The position numbers and the translations under genes were made by a program. 64,000 nucleotides of DNA from Maratus speciosus (taxonomy: Eukaryota; Arthropoda; Arachnida; Araneae; Salticidae), in contig OZ010791.1 of NCBI GenBank assembly GCA_963932465.1, forward strand, positions 155,355,915 to 155,419,914, written 5' to 3'. Below the pieces are notes generated by a model that was not told the DNA's origin, did not search any database, and was given only the letters and a program-made list of their open reading frames with translations. Of the stretch, positions 34,085-44,186 are shown in pieces (position 1 is the stretch's first letter; the number at the start of each line of letters is the position of its first letter).

Positions 34085-34480
34085 TGCACCTTTCTATAAT
34101 TTGTTATGCTTGTTCTCGATGTAATCTCTGGTATCCATTCATTTTACTTAACCACTTAGTCGCAACAAACTATTTATTTGCGCCGATCTTTTCAGCGTCT
34201 CCTAAAATATTTCTAGAAAATTTTGTTTCGCTTTGGAAAATACCTTTGGAAAGAAGATAAATAGACTCGATACTGATCATTGCTCATTCGAAATGGATAT
34301 TACGGTATTCCGAATTGCAAATTTATTTTGAAACGCGCTTAATTATCAAAAGGCTAGATCATTAAGGGTAAGTGAAAAATCGAATAAAAGGATTTTCCAC
34401 TGGCGTGTTCAGTCGCTGAATTATGCAAGGGTATTAAAATGCAATTTATAGATATAAAATGGATCGGTGAAATGTTTTAG
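34085..34480 (+). repeat. Dispersed repeat family X, copy 2
   Basis: Direct copy of 26190-26590, starting at GCACCTTTCTATAATTTGTTATG. It matches through CAGCGTCTCCTAAAATATTTC, GATCATTGCTCATTCGAAAT and the block ending near AAAATGGATCGGTGAAATG. Confidence 0.8.
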
Positions 34481-35735
34481 TTTGATCCAGAGGATGAAGT
34501 AGTATTTTATATTAAATGTTTGAAAATTTTGAATTGCTTAAGGTTTTTCAAACATTCAAACTGGCTATTTTCTGACTCATTCAAAAATACATTTTTATTA
34601 GGTCATGCATTCTTAGATACCCGGCAATCGAACGGCATTTCAAACTTCGAGTTTTATTTCATTTTATTTTCTAATTTTCTTGTTTTATTAAGAAAAATAT
34701 AATAATCATGATTTTTAACAAAAATATCTAAAACCTTAATTTGTTGGTCTTCTGGATACACTTTTACCATTTTTAGTCGTACAATGGTTCTGTTTGTATG
34801 TGCGTGTATATATGTGTATTCCTAAAGTTTTCAGATCACCGCATAGTCCGTTTTTAGTATCTTTACAATTGCATTCGTGTATACGCATGTGCGTGCGTGA
34901 ACACGATAGCGTTCAAACGATATTTTCGATTGAGCTCCCATTTGGTAGGCATGTGGTAGGCTACTGTCGCAAGAACTGAATAAATTTTGAGACAAATCAG
35001 CCAACAAGTTTGGTATCTAAATCATTTAAAAAACCAAAAAATGTGAACCCTTCTAATAGGAAAAATCATTAAAGAAATGCGACGGAGGATAATGGATAAC
35101 CTATAAAAATTACTGCGATATAAACAACCCACTGTGGCTCTGAAGTAATGTCTCCGTTTCAAAGCAGAAGGTCCGAAAGTATTTACATCTTTAACCCTTT
35201 CAGCGGCTCGGAGTTTCTGCTCCAAAAATGTTGAAATAATTTATTGACACTACAATTTACGAACAAATTTATTTGAAAATAATCAAAAGCTTTTTCTTAT
35301 ATCTAATGCTTTTTCTCGTATGTTATGAGAGCGAACTTGCACTAAAAAATTCTTGGTGGTAATTGGCAGTTTGGGAATTAAATTTTAGCATTCGCACTAT
35401 GCAAACAGCGTCCCTGAAAGGATTAACATATTATTTTCTGAGGTGACGCATTCCAGTTTTTAAATATGCAGCATTGTATTCCTTGGTGATATTACTGATG
35501 CATCAAAATACTGATAGAAAATGAATTTTATAAAAATTTGAAATATTTTTCTTTTTCTATGTTTTTTAATTCTTCCAAGTTATAAAATATATATGCTGTA
35601 AATCTTTATTAAACTTTCCTTAAAATTTTCGCTATCTAGATCTCAGGTTACCTTCAACTGAAAAGTCTCTCTTCTGTACAAGTTTTTCTCCAGAAAGGCA
35701 AGCCCACTGTTTTTCCCTTTTGGTACTTACTGTTT
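34481..35735. other. No recognisable feature
   Basis: AT-rich; small open frames on both strands (for example 34794-34979) look random. No terminal repeat or RNA gene was seen. Confidence 0.45.
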
Positions 35736-36075
35736 CTTCTAATGAACTTTAAATAGTTGCTGGTTAGCGATTGGCAATAGTACCTCACGATCGATTATAT
35801 CAATGCTATTGTTTCTCAGTAATCAATAATATTGACAGACAGTCAGCTTTGCAGAGACTGTGGTTTTATTTATTTTATTTTTTTTATTATTTTTTTTTTA
35901 CTACAATTTGCATTCTAATGAAATTTAAATAAGTTGCTAGTTAGAGATTGGCAATAGTACCTCACGATAGATTAAATCAATGCTGTTGTTTCTCAGTAAT
36001 CAATAGTATTGACAAACAGTCAGCTTTGCAGAGACTGTATATATAATATATATATATTTCTTTTTACTACAATTT
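35736..36075 (+). repeat. Two-copy direct tandem repeat, 177-bp period
   Basis: TTCTAATGAA, GCAATAGTACCTCACGAT, GTTTCTCAGTAATCAATA and CAGTCAGCTTTGCAGAGACT occur in both copies (for example GCAATAG at 35774 and 35951). Each copy ends in a T- or TA-rich tract with ACTACAATTTG. Confidence 0.85.
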
Positions 36076-36129
36076 GAAATTAAAAACTGAATTTTTAATG
36101 TTTCTTGAGAATAAACGTGAAGTCGCTTA

Positions 36130-36724
36130 GGGGCCTTCCACAAATGATGTCACACTTGGAGAAGGGGGGGGGGGGGTCGTGAAATTGTGACAGTTTGTGA
36201 CAAGGGGGTGGGAGGGGGTAAGAAGAAATGTGACATCACACATTTTGGCGCTAAATTAAAAGTATTAAAAATCAGCAGATTAAATTTTGAAGTTATTTTG
36301 AAATTAGAGTATTTTGTTTTATAAAGTATGTTTAAAGCCAAATATATTAGATTCCAAAATACCACTGTTTTCAGCTGCTCTATCGTATTAATATTTTATT
36401 ATTATTGTATATTAATTATGTTTTTGTTATAAACCTTAATCGTATTTCATACAAAATAAGTACATGAGTCATTTTTATTGTTATGCTCACAAATGTCGTT
36501 AAAACTCGTAGTTAAAGTTTAAAAATAAAGTTTGAAATATGATCTATAACGTAGTGCTTTGTTCCTAAACTGCAGGTATATGTTTATGTAATATAGCGTG
36601 ACATGTGGCAGGGGGTGGGGGGGAGGAGGTATGATGAAGTGTGACACTTTGTGACAAAGGGGGGGGGGTAGGGGGTCAAAAATATTGAAAAAAAGTGTGA
36701 CATCATTTATGGACCGCTCCTTAT
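36130..36724. mobile_element. Inverted-repeat element with G-rich arms, about 595 bp
   Basis: The left end AGGGGCCTTCCACAAATGAT continues into GTCACACTT, and the right end in complement gives AGGAGCGGTCCATAAATGAT. Long G runs (36166-36177, 36608-36625, 36659-36668) and GTGACA words occur in both arms. No coding capacity. The end resembles the GGCCGTCCATAAAT-type termini found in many invertebrate DNA elements; the superfamily is not assigned. Confidence 0.72.
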
Positions 36725-37272
36725 AACTGCATTGTCAGCACCATGATATTTTCCTTTTAAGATAGGTTTTAGTTATAGAGAAATACTTTTTTACAGGTTT
36801 TACTGTATGTACACTACCTAATCAAAAGTATCCGGATACTTTCATTTTTAGGCGTTTTGTTCAAATAAATACTTGACGAACTCCTCTGGAACTTCAGGAA
36901 TGTAAAGAACATATTTAACCTAATTTTTTTCGACTAAGGTTTAGTCATGAGGGCAGATGATGGTCCAACAACAAATTGAATTTAAAAAATATGTATGCGA
37001 TCTCGTGTGAAATAAAATGCTCGATATGATTTGTAACTGTAGCACAGGACTATGTGGATTTTGTATATCATTTGTGTGCATTTGTAGCAGAATAGCACGT
37101 ATATTCATAGAGCTGTTTCTTTAAAAAATTCAAAAAATGCCCGCATATTTTTTATTTATAGCCTGGAGGGTTTTCAACTAAATGTTACACCATTAACAGT
37201 AAACTTGACAAATTACAGTAGAAACATATGCTATAATTAGAATATAAAGATATGAACACACACACATATATA
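36725..37272. other. No recognisable feature
   Basis: AT-rich; nothing supportable. Confidence 0.45.
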
Positions 37273-37985
37273 TTCATCATCATCAACAACCGTTTTCTAT
37301 CCACTGTTGGATGTACGTCTACCCCAGATTTTTCCATTGTTTCCTGTCTAGTGCTTTAGTCATCCAATTAACATCGTCCACTTTTCTAATTTCGTCACTC
37401 CATCTTTCTTGAGGTTGTTTTCTTGGTCGTTTTACGTGTCTGGGTTACCACTGTACAGTGCTTGAACTCCATCTATTGTTTTGTCTTCTTGCAATGTGCC
37501 CAGTCCATTTCCATTTTAGCCGTTTATTTCTCTCGATGATGTCGAAAACTTTCGTCTGACTTCTTATTCAGGTTATTCTCTTTCTGTCACTTCTAGCATA
37601 CATCTTTCCATATTTCGCTGTGTTGTTTGTAATCTTTGTAGCAACCGTTTTGTTAGCGCCCATATTTCCGCTCCATAAGTTAGTGTAGGCAAAACACATT
37701 GGTTAAACACCTTTCTTTTCAAACAAAGAGGCATGTTACTCTTCATAATAATATTGTTCTTCCCAAAATTACTCCCTTCATACCTTATTCTTCTATTCAT
37801 TTCATTGTAATGTTGTTCCTGATAATGTTGTCAGGTGATATTTCCTGCCCAAGGTGCAAGTAACTGTGCGCTTTCTTAATCTCAGTGTTGTTGTAGGACG
37901 GTTTTCTTTTTTGAAGCAAGGGAATTGAACATCACCTTAGTCTTTTCCAAATATATTTTTAATCCCACTTCTGCCAAATCTTTTT
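37273..37985 (-). pseudogene. RTE-clade non-LTR retrotransposon, 5'-truncated 3' end
   Basis: The minus strand encodes, in broken frames, VGLKIYLEKTKVMFNSLASK near 37960, then MPLCLKRKVFNQCVLPTLTY and GAEIWALTKRLLQRLQTTQR in the open frame 37573-37800. Next comes RLKWKWTGHIAR-type text near 37500. This is the RT C-terminus common to RTE-type elements of arthropods. The copy ends at the left in (ATG)n-like GATGATGATGAATATA, matching the short-repeat tail of RTE elements. The endonuclease and most of the RT are missing. Confidence 0.85.
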
Positions 37986-38288
37986 ACCATAAATTTACAT
38001 ATGTATGTCAACTATATATAGGGCAACTCATATAAAAAAAACCATTCGAATATCGTGAAAATTCCGAAAGATATCGGAATGACGAAATGTCATGAATTCA
38101 ATTGGACAATAATTCGCTTTGTTGACATCGTATGCATTCTGACCTATTTTCCTAATTTTGTAGCGCCTAGCTCAGTGTAGCTTGGATGTGCATGATGGTC
38201 ATTTCTAACACTTCTTTTGATTTCATCATATTTCACAACAAAGCAAAATAAGTCTATTGAAGATTTCGCTGTAGCATCTTCATTATTA

Positions 38289-38415
38289 GGTCCGTTCGTA
38301 ATTATATAAATACGCAGCACCTATAGTCATCGTCTGATCCGTACGATATATATAATCGTTGCAGAATTTTGTCGAGTCATTTCAAATGTTATGAAAATCG
38401 AATCAAAACTTAAAA
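38289..38415 (+). repeat. Dispersed repeat family Y, copy 1
   Basis: TTCGTAATTATATAAATACG, CGTTGCAGAATTTTGTCGAG, TTATGAAAAT and GAATCAAAACTTAAAA are shared in order with 47620-47800. This copy is shorter because of an internal gap. Confidence 0.78.
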
Positions 38416-39222
38416 GATTCTCACATTCGTGAATTGAAAATTCAAGGCGACTAAATCAACACTAAGATATTTGCTTATATATTACTCATGTAATTATATC
38501 AACAGGTGTTGATTTAAAGAACAACAAAAAAAAATTCTCAAAAAACTAAACATGCAGGTTAATATTTAGAGCATGCTCCTCACCTCCCTGATATCCACCT
38601 TCGTGAATCACTTAATTTTGAAAATGCATATTTCAGAGAAAAATGCTTAACAAGAATTTACAATGACTGTAAATCAAAAAAGATTGTTTCAAAACTTTAA
38701 AAGAGACGAATTGGATAAGATATAAAAGACGGGGGATAAAAAGAAACTCCAGATGGGAGATGAATTATTTGTGCTTTTTTATATTTATTCCAAATAAATT
38801 CATCATGCATTCTTATATGGAATTGCTCCTTAGTTATATATCTAATAGAATAAGTAGTTTTTTTATGCTTTGATTTACTACACAAACATAACTGTAGCAT
38901 AAAGTTCACCTCCCTGAATGATGTTAATAAAAAATTGTGTTTCTGGAAAAAAATAAATGTAATGTATTTGGGCTATTGCTGATTTTTACTTGCAGTAAGT
39001 GATAAGTTTCTAAAAATGATAACATTTGTCTTGAAAAACAAAAAAAATTTACGGGAAAAATTTGTATTGAAAATGTACACTTTTGGGAGAATGGCCCTTA
39101 TCGCCTATTCATAGAGGTTTATCGGAGTGGTTTCATTTGCTACATCCTGTGTTCAACCTAAAGTAAACGATATCACATAGTGCATATTGCTTAGCATCCA
39201 CTATTTATAATTTCCTTAGTGC
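38416..39222. other. No recognisable feature
   Basis: AT-rich; a 70-codon minus-strand frame at 38697-38909 has no recognisable motif and looks random. Confidence 0.45.
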
Positions 39223-39224
39223 TA

Positions 39225-39607
39225 GACTGGGAGACGACAGCACCTCATCGAGTTCACGGCTGAAATTCCAGAATTATTTAAAACTCGATACGCATATTAA
39301 AACGCAATCGGTCTGCCAAGTCATATCTTGGTGGAAAAACCTAAAAACCCGATTTTAGCGGTTGACTCGTAAGTTTACTATTGCGTTTTCCTGCTCCCAG
39401 TCCTCCATGTTTTTATACTTTTGGATGCAGGAAAACACAATGGTAAACCTACGAGTCGACCACTAAAATCAGGTTTTCAGGTGTTTTCCCCCAAGATATA
39501 ACTTGGCAGACCGATTGCGTTTTAATATACGTATCGAGTTTTAACTAATTCTGGGATTTCAGTCGTGAACTCGATGAGGTGATTGTCTGTGATGCCGGCT
39601 CCCAGTC
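39225..39607. mobile_element. Snapback MITE, copy 2 (383 bp)
   Basis: Same family as 16096-16485. Near-complete palindrome with CACCTCATCGAGTTCACGGC at the left and its complement at the right (centre near 39415). Ends GACTGGGAG and CTCCCAGTC, TA on both sides (39223-39224 and 39608-39609). The better-preserved ends of this copy define the family termini. Confidence 0.9.
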
Positions 39608-39622
39608 TATGAGCTCTAAAAG

Positions 39623-40506
39623 CAGAAGCGTAGCTACAATTTTTTTTTTTTTTTTGGGGGGGGGGGGGTGGGGGGAGAGAATTAAAAAAATTTCCCAACT
39701 TATAATTCAAAAATTTCCCAACTGGAAACAAATTGCTTTTTTTTTCCCAACTGAAATGATATGTGCAATGTGTGTTTATGATAAATGATACTTATATGTA
39801 AAAAATCCTTTCCAAAGAAAAAACTGAAACTAAAAACATAAAAATTACAAATATTGATTTGTTTAATGAAAGTATAAATACACCTCTTTCATTTGAATAA
39901 TTAAAATCAAAACTAGATTAATTTCTATTTTCCTGTCTTGGGATCATTGAGCATGAAAATAATAAGATACCCAATTGCTAAATGAATAGTTAAGGAAGAA
40001 ATTTCAAACAATACAGTAAATGTAAGATTTAAACCTAGAAAAATTTCATATATTTAGAGAAGGTTTGCAAACTTTTTGTCTTCTATTACGTACGAGTCAT
40101 AAGGGCGCTTCATATGAAAATACCGTCATGTTATTTTGAGAAAGGAACAAAGATTTGGAAGAAATAAAGAGAATAGATTAGGTATACTGCTGATGGACAA
40201 CAGTAGGGAAATTCATGTCTGGTAGATGTATGATATTTTCGTAGTGCGGAGAAACACAATGACAAATTGAGTTTGGCTGCTTTTTGTACTTCTTTTGATA
40301 ATTTAACTTGTTTACTGTAACAGAAACAGAAACAGAAAGGCAGTTAGCAAAACAATAAAAATTTCATATTTTTTTACTATTATTTAAAAAAAAAAAGTCT
40401 TTCAAAAATCTAGAATTTCCCAACTCTAAGCTCAATTTTCCCAAGTTCACATATATTGGAGGGGAGGGCTCCCCCCCCCCCCTAATCCCCCATCGCAACA
40501 CTTCTG
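39623..40506. mobile_element. hAT-type non-autonomous element (884 bp)
   Basis: A perfect 8-bp target duplication, TCTAAAAG, lies at 39615-39622 and 40507-40514. Ends are CAGAAGCGTAGC on the left and, in complement, CAGAAGTGTTGC on the right. G- and C-runs sit just inside the ends (39657-39676 and 40470-40482). An 8-bp duplication with CAG ends is the hAT signature. No transposase is visible. It is inserted 5 bp from the right TA of the snapback MITE. Confidence 0.93.
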
Positions 40507-40514
40507 TCTAAAAG

Positions 40515-41180
40515 CAATCCGTGAATTGATATGTATTTTTCTGTTGATTATATTCCTTTACTTCATGAACTTTCTATGGATTTTTCCTCAAAACATAGAA
40601 ATTTCACTAATCTATAGTAAAAATTACCCAAGTCCTACAATTTAAGGTATCTTCCTATATCCAGAGCGCTTTTTTTATTTTTAAATCTACAATATTAAGT
40701 AAATACACATATTTTTAGTTCAATTGTAATGCAGAATGGTGAAAAAACATAAAGTTCTAAAAATATCTTCATAAAATTTATAAACATTGGAGTTCTTTGC
40801 CATTTTTTTAGGCAAAATTTCATGCTTATGTCAGGCAGCGTACACTCAATACTAAATATATTTCAATTTCCTTTGTACTTACATTACACTTACCTGTGCA
40901 CTGAAATAGAAGTTTTACAATACCTTCAAAATTAACTGAAATATTTGAAAATATGTCAAAAAATACATATTTCTTATAAAAAATTACCTTTTTTTTTTAC
41001 ATTCGAGTATCTATAAAATAATTACATTATTACATAGAGCTTAGATTCTAGATCAGAACATAGAGAGTAATATGGTAAGCATTCTGACTTTATTTCACTG
41101 AATTACGTTTAAAATCTTTTATAGAATGATGTTTATCGAACATGGTAATAACGAAAAAATTGATTTCCCAAAAATCGCAT
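40515..41180. other. No recognisable feature
   Basis: AT-rich; nothing supportable. Confidence 0.45.
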
Positions 41181-41184
41181 TTTA

Positions 41185-41394
41185 CCCTTTCGAGGGCGGT
41201 GTCCTTAAAAAAGGACACCTAATTTTAATTCCAAAACTGACAATCGGCATCAAGAATATTTAATTAAAATTTTCCTTTTATAATGTTCGTGAAAATAAGC
41301 AAGTTCGTATTTTCTAATAAATTCGTTTATAAATTCTGGTGTCAGTCTATAATTTCATCAGTTTATAAACAGAATTACTCCGCGCCGGAAAGGG
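41185..41394. mobile_element. piggyBac-like MITE, small (210 bp)
   Basis: The left end CCCTTTCGAGGGCGG is matched in complement by CCCTTTCCGGCGCGG at the right. The flanks are TTTA and TTGA instead of two TTAA copies, so one or both sites have mutated or the assignment is wrong. A hairpin GTGTCCTTaaaaAAGGACAC lies just inside the left end (41200-41218). Confidence 0.62.
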
Positions 41395-41740
41395 TTGAAG
41401 ATTTCTATTAAATTAATCGAGAATCTAATCTCAATGTCTAGAATCTAAAGAAATCTTTATATATTAAATTAATCTAGAAGTGTCATTTAAGGTTTATTAG
41501 TATTTTTATGCAAAAAACATAAGGATGCATAGAAATGCAACAATGCAAATGATATAATGCAAATAACAATGCATAGAAACATTGTTTACATTTCTCCTGG
41601 CCTTCCTATGCCCATTTCCAGCCTTTGATTCATTACTTCCTGTTTATTAAATTGGCCATAACTCCTCATCTGGTAATAGTAGGAATAAAATTGAAACATA
41701 TTTGGAATCGGAAAAGATTGCTCTTTCAAATGAAATAATA

Positions 41741-42380
41741 CAGTATGACTTCAAAAATCCGGCATCAAAGTAATTTTTTCCCTCTTTTTTTCTACAATTC
41801 TGGCTTTACGGGAGAAAAAAAAGTAATAGGATGAATACGTGTATTTTACCTCTCTGAAGTTTTGGAAGTTTTATTTATTTATTTATTTATTTACTAGATC
41901 TAGTGTGTTCAAACACAGGGAATGTTGCTTCTAAAATGAAGCATTTAAATTTGTCTACTGCAAAGAAAGTAAACTTGATCAGAAAGTTAGAAAAGGCTTT
42001 GTGAAAACATTTTGTGATGAGTATGGAGTAGGATTGCCGATAGTTTACGACATTACAAAACAGAAGCTAAAAATGCTGCAGTTTTATACAAAAAGTCCCA
42101 ATTGTAAAGGTTAAAAAGAAAAAGCATTCACGAAGGAGAAATTTTCACTGTTTTTTTTTTTTTTTTTTTTGTAACACAGAAAATTTTAATTAAAGTAAGT
42201 TTTTTTTTTTATATTTAGTTTTTTTTATGACATAATTATCACTTGGTTATGAATTAAATTTTGACTAAAGGCACTATTAAGAATATCGGAAGTACTTTTG
42301 GTATTCTTTCAGAAATTCGGAATTTTCAAAATCCGGCTTAGTCTCGGCCCCGATGATGTCGGGTTTTCGAGGTTATACTG
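41741..42380 (+). mobile_element. Tigger/pogo element, deletion derivative (640 bp)
   Basis: TA at 41739-41740 and 42381-42382 flanks CAGTATGACTTCAAAAATCC and, in complement, CAGTATAACCTCGAAAACCC. The 640 bp keep only the start of a Tigger transposase. A TTTA microsatellite lies at 41871-41892 and a T run at 42150-42170. Confidence 0.9.
41936..42114 (+). pseudogene. Tigger transposase N-terminal fragment
   Basis: Plus strand from ATG 41936: MKHLNLSTAKKVNLIRKLEK, a frame break near 41998, then CDEYGVGLPIVYDITKQKLK and MLQFYTKSPNC up to a TAA at 42112-42114. This is the pipsqueak/CENP-B-type helix-turn-helix of Tigger (usual text LSxAxKxxxIxxxExG...YGVxxSTxxxIxKxK). The catalytic DDE part is deleted. 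Confidence 0.85.
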
Positions 42381-42833
42381 TAATAATAATAATAATGAAC
42401 ATTTTCACCAAAACGGCCATTTTAATGTAGCCAGATACCTTAACCTGCAATTTCGTCAAACCATAGTTGTGTTCCGAGAACTCTGCTGCGAGCAAATTTT
42501 CATTTTAAAAACGGGATTTTCTACGTATGTCCTTTTTTTCCTCAAGCCACACAAACTTCACAAAGCTAAACAAAAAATTTCCTAAAATTCTCTAATCAAA
42601 AGATCGAAAATTTTCGAAATAAGAGAAAAATCTATTCCATTCACGAGGGCGTTGCGGCAACTTTATGCACTACTTTTTACGTTTTTTAATCAATTTACTT
42701 TTTCTTTTTTGAAAGAAGTGGATTGCGACTCTGATTTCCTATTGAAAAATAATTTTCTTTACAACTAATATCATTCCTTACAATTCTGACCATCAGTTTA
42801 TATATAGCCTGTTTACAATAATACGAGGGTGAA

Positions 42834-43706
42834 TCAAAAAGTAATGCCTCCATTGCTCTAAATTTTATTTCTTTCACAGCTACCGACTATCTACGCATGA
42901 TATTATAGAGTTAATCTTACTCTACTTGTATAGTATTTTTCTTTTCAGATTAACTGATAAGAATCATGGATCTGAAGCTAAAAGAAAAAGTCGTCATTGA
43001 ATTTTTGGCAAAAGAAAAGCTTGTGCACCTTAGGAAATCCATAATCGCTTGAAGAATGCTTACGGAGACGTTGTAATAGAAATAGATATCAGCAATGTAC
43101 GGCACTGGGTGAAGAACTTTGGAATCGGAAAACGGAAATTGCAGATAAATCGAGAAACGGAACGGCCGACACCATCAGTCACAGAAGCAAATCGACAACG
43201 TGCTTATAAACTGATTCGAGGACACAAACGCATTACACTTAAGAATGTTGTTGATGCACTGAATGCCTCGTATGGCTCTGCCCAAGGAATAATTGCTAAC
43301 TTAGGATATCACAAAATTTATGTTAAGTGGGTTCCCAAGCGTTTGTAAAAATGGGCTGGTCAGTAGTGCCTCACCCACCCTACAGTCCTGATTTGGAACC
43401 CTTCTGACTTTTACATTTCTTTAGACTTATGAAAGACACCCTACGTGGTTTAAGCTTTAATGACTTGGGTGACATTGAAACAGTTTTAAAATCATGGGTC
43501 AAGAAGCAAAACACTGAATTTTTCCCACATGGGTTTGATGCCTGGGTTAACCGATGGCGTAAATGTATGCAAATGCATGGTGATTCTGGTGAATGGTAGT
43601 TTTGTGTAGAAGACAGCTCAGGCTCATCTATAATAACTTCTGTTGTTATATGTTCATTAATAAAGTTTTTAAGATACAAGAAGCATTACTTATTGATTCA
43701 CCCTTG
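42834..43706 (+). mobile_element. mariner element, third lineage, internally deleted (873 bp)
   Basis: TA at 42832-42833 and 43707-43708 flanks ends CGAGGGTGAATCAAAAAGTA and, in complement, CAAGGGTGAATCAATAAGTA. These ends differ from both other mariners in the window. The transposase pseudogene occupies 42966-43599. Confidence 0.9.
42966..43599 (+). pseudogene. mariner transposase pseudogene, third lineage
   Basis: Starts MDLKLKEKVVIEFLAKEKL at 42966, then a frame break near 43045. The 43049-43348 frame reads NAYGDVVIEIDISNVRHWVK and LIRGHKRITLKNVVDALN, ending WVPKRL. These are the DNA-binding domains and linker. The following catalytic core is missing; after a stop the text resumes as WSVVPHPPYSPDLEPSDFY (third catalytic Asp in PDL) and LKSWVKKQNTEFFPHGF, ending HGDSGEW at TAG 43597-43599. 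The first two catalytic Asp residues are deleted. Confidence 0.9.
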
Positions 43707-43877
43707 TACTTTAGGAGCAAGGAATTATGATTGTCCTGTGCTCAAAGTCAATACGCGACATTATACAAGTATACAAATCGCGCATCCCAGTAACGTGCAA
43801 GTGAATGGATATCACTCACATAAATATTAGTCGGAGAAAGCGACAAGAGATCGTTTCCTTTGACCGACATGGAGACA

Positions 43878-44099
43878 TACTGTGGTGGGTGTCTCAAAAA
43901 TGATGGGTCTATTTAAAAAATGAAAATTTAAAAAATAGCAAGTGATAGAAATACATAGTTTGCTGCCATGTACTTGAGAAAACAGCAAATTTTGAGGCAC
44001 ATAGTAACATTTAAGTAGCATGGATTTACGATAAGTACAACAGGAATAAGACTAATATAATTTTTCAAATAAAACCGTCATTTTTTGGGACACATGGTA
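43878..44099. mobile_element. MITE with ends resembling GGTGTCYCAAAAATGA
   Basis: TACTGTGGTGGGTGTCTCAA at about 43878 followed by AAATGATGG is matched in complement by TACCATGTGTCCCAAAAAAT near 44080-44099. Arms are about 35 bp. Non-coding between. Target duplication possibly TA. Confidence 0.6.
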
Positions 44100-44186
44100 T
44101 CCTACGAAAAATATAATCTTTATTTTTATAAAAGAATCCAAAAATCCATAAAAATATTATCTTCGAATTATATCCTATATTTATGT

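Noticed and set aside
34794..34979. 61-codon frame with several Cys and Arg
   Set aside because: No recognisable motif; overlaps no conserved block and has no supporting signals.
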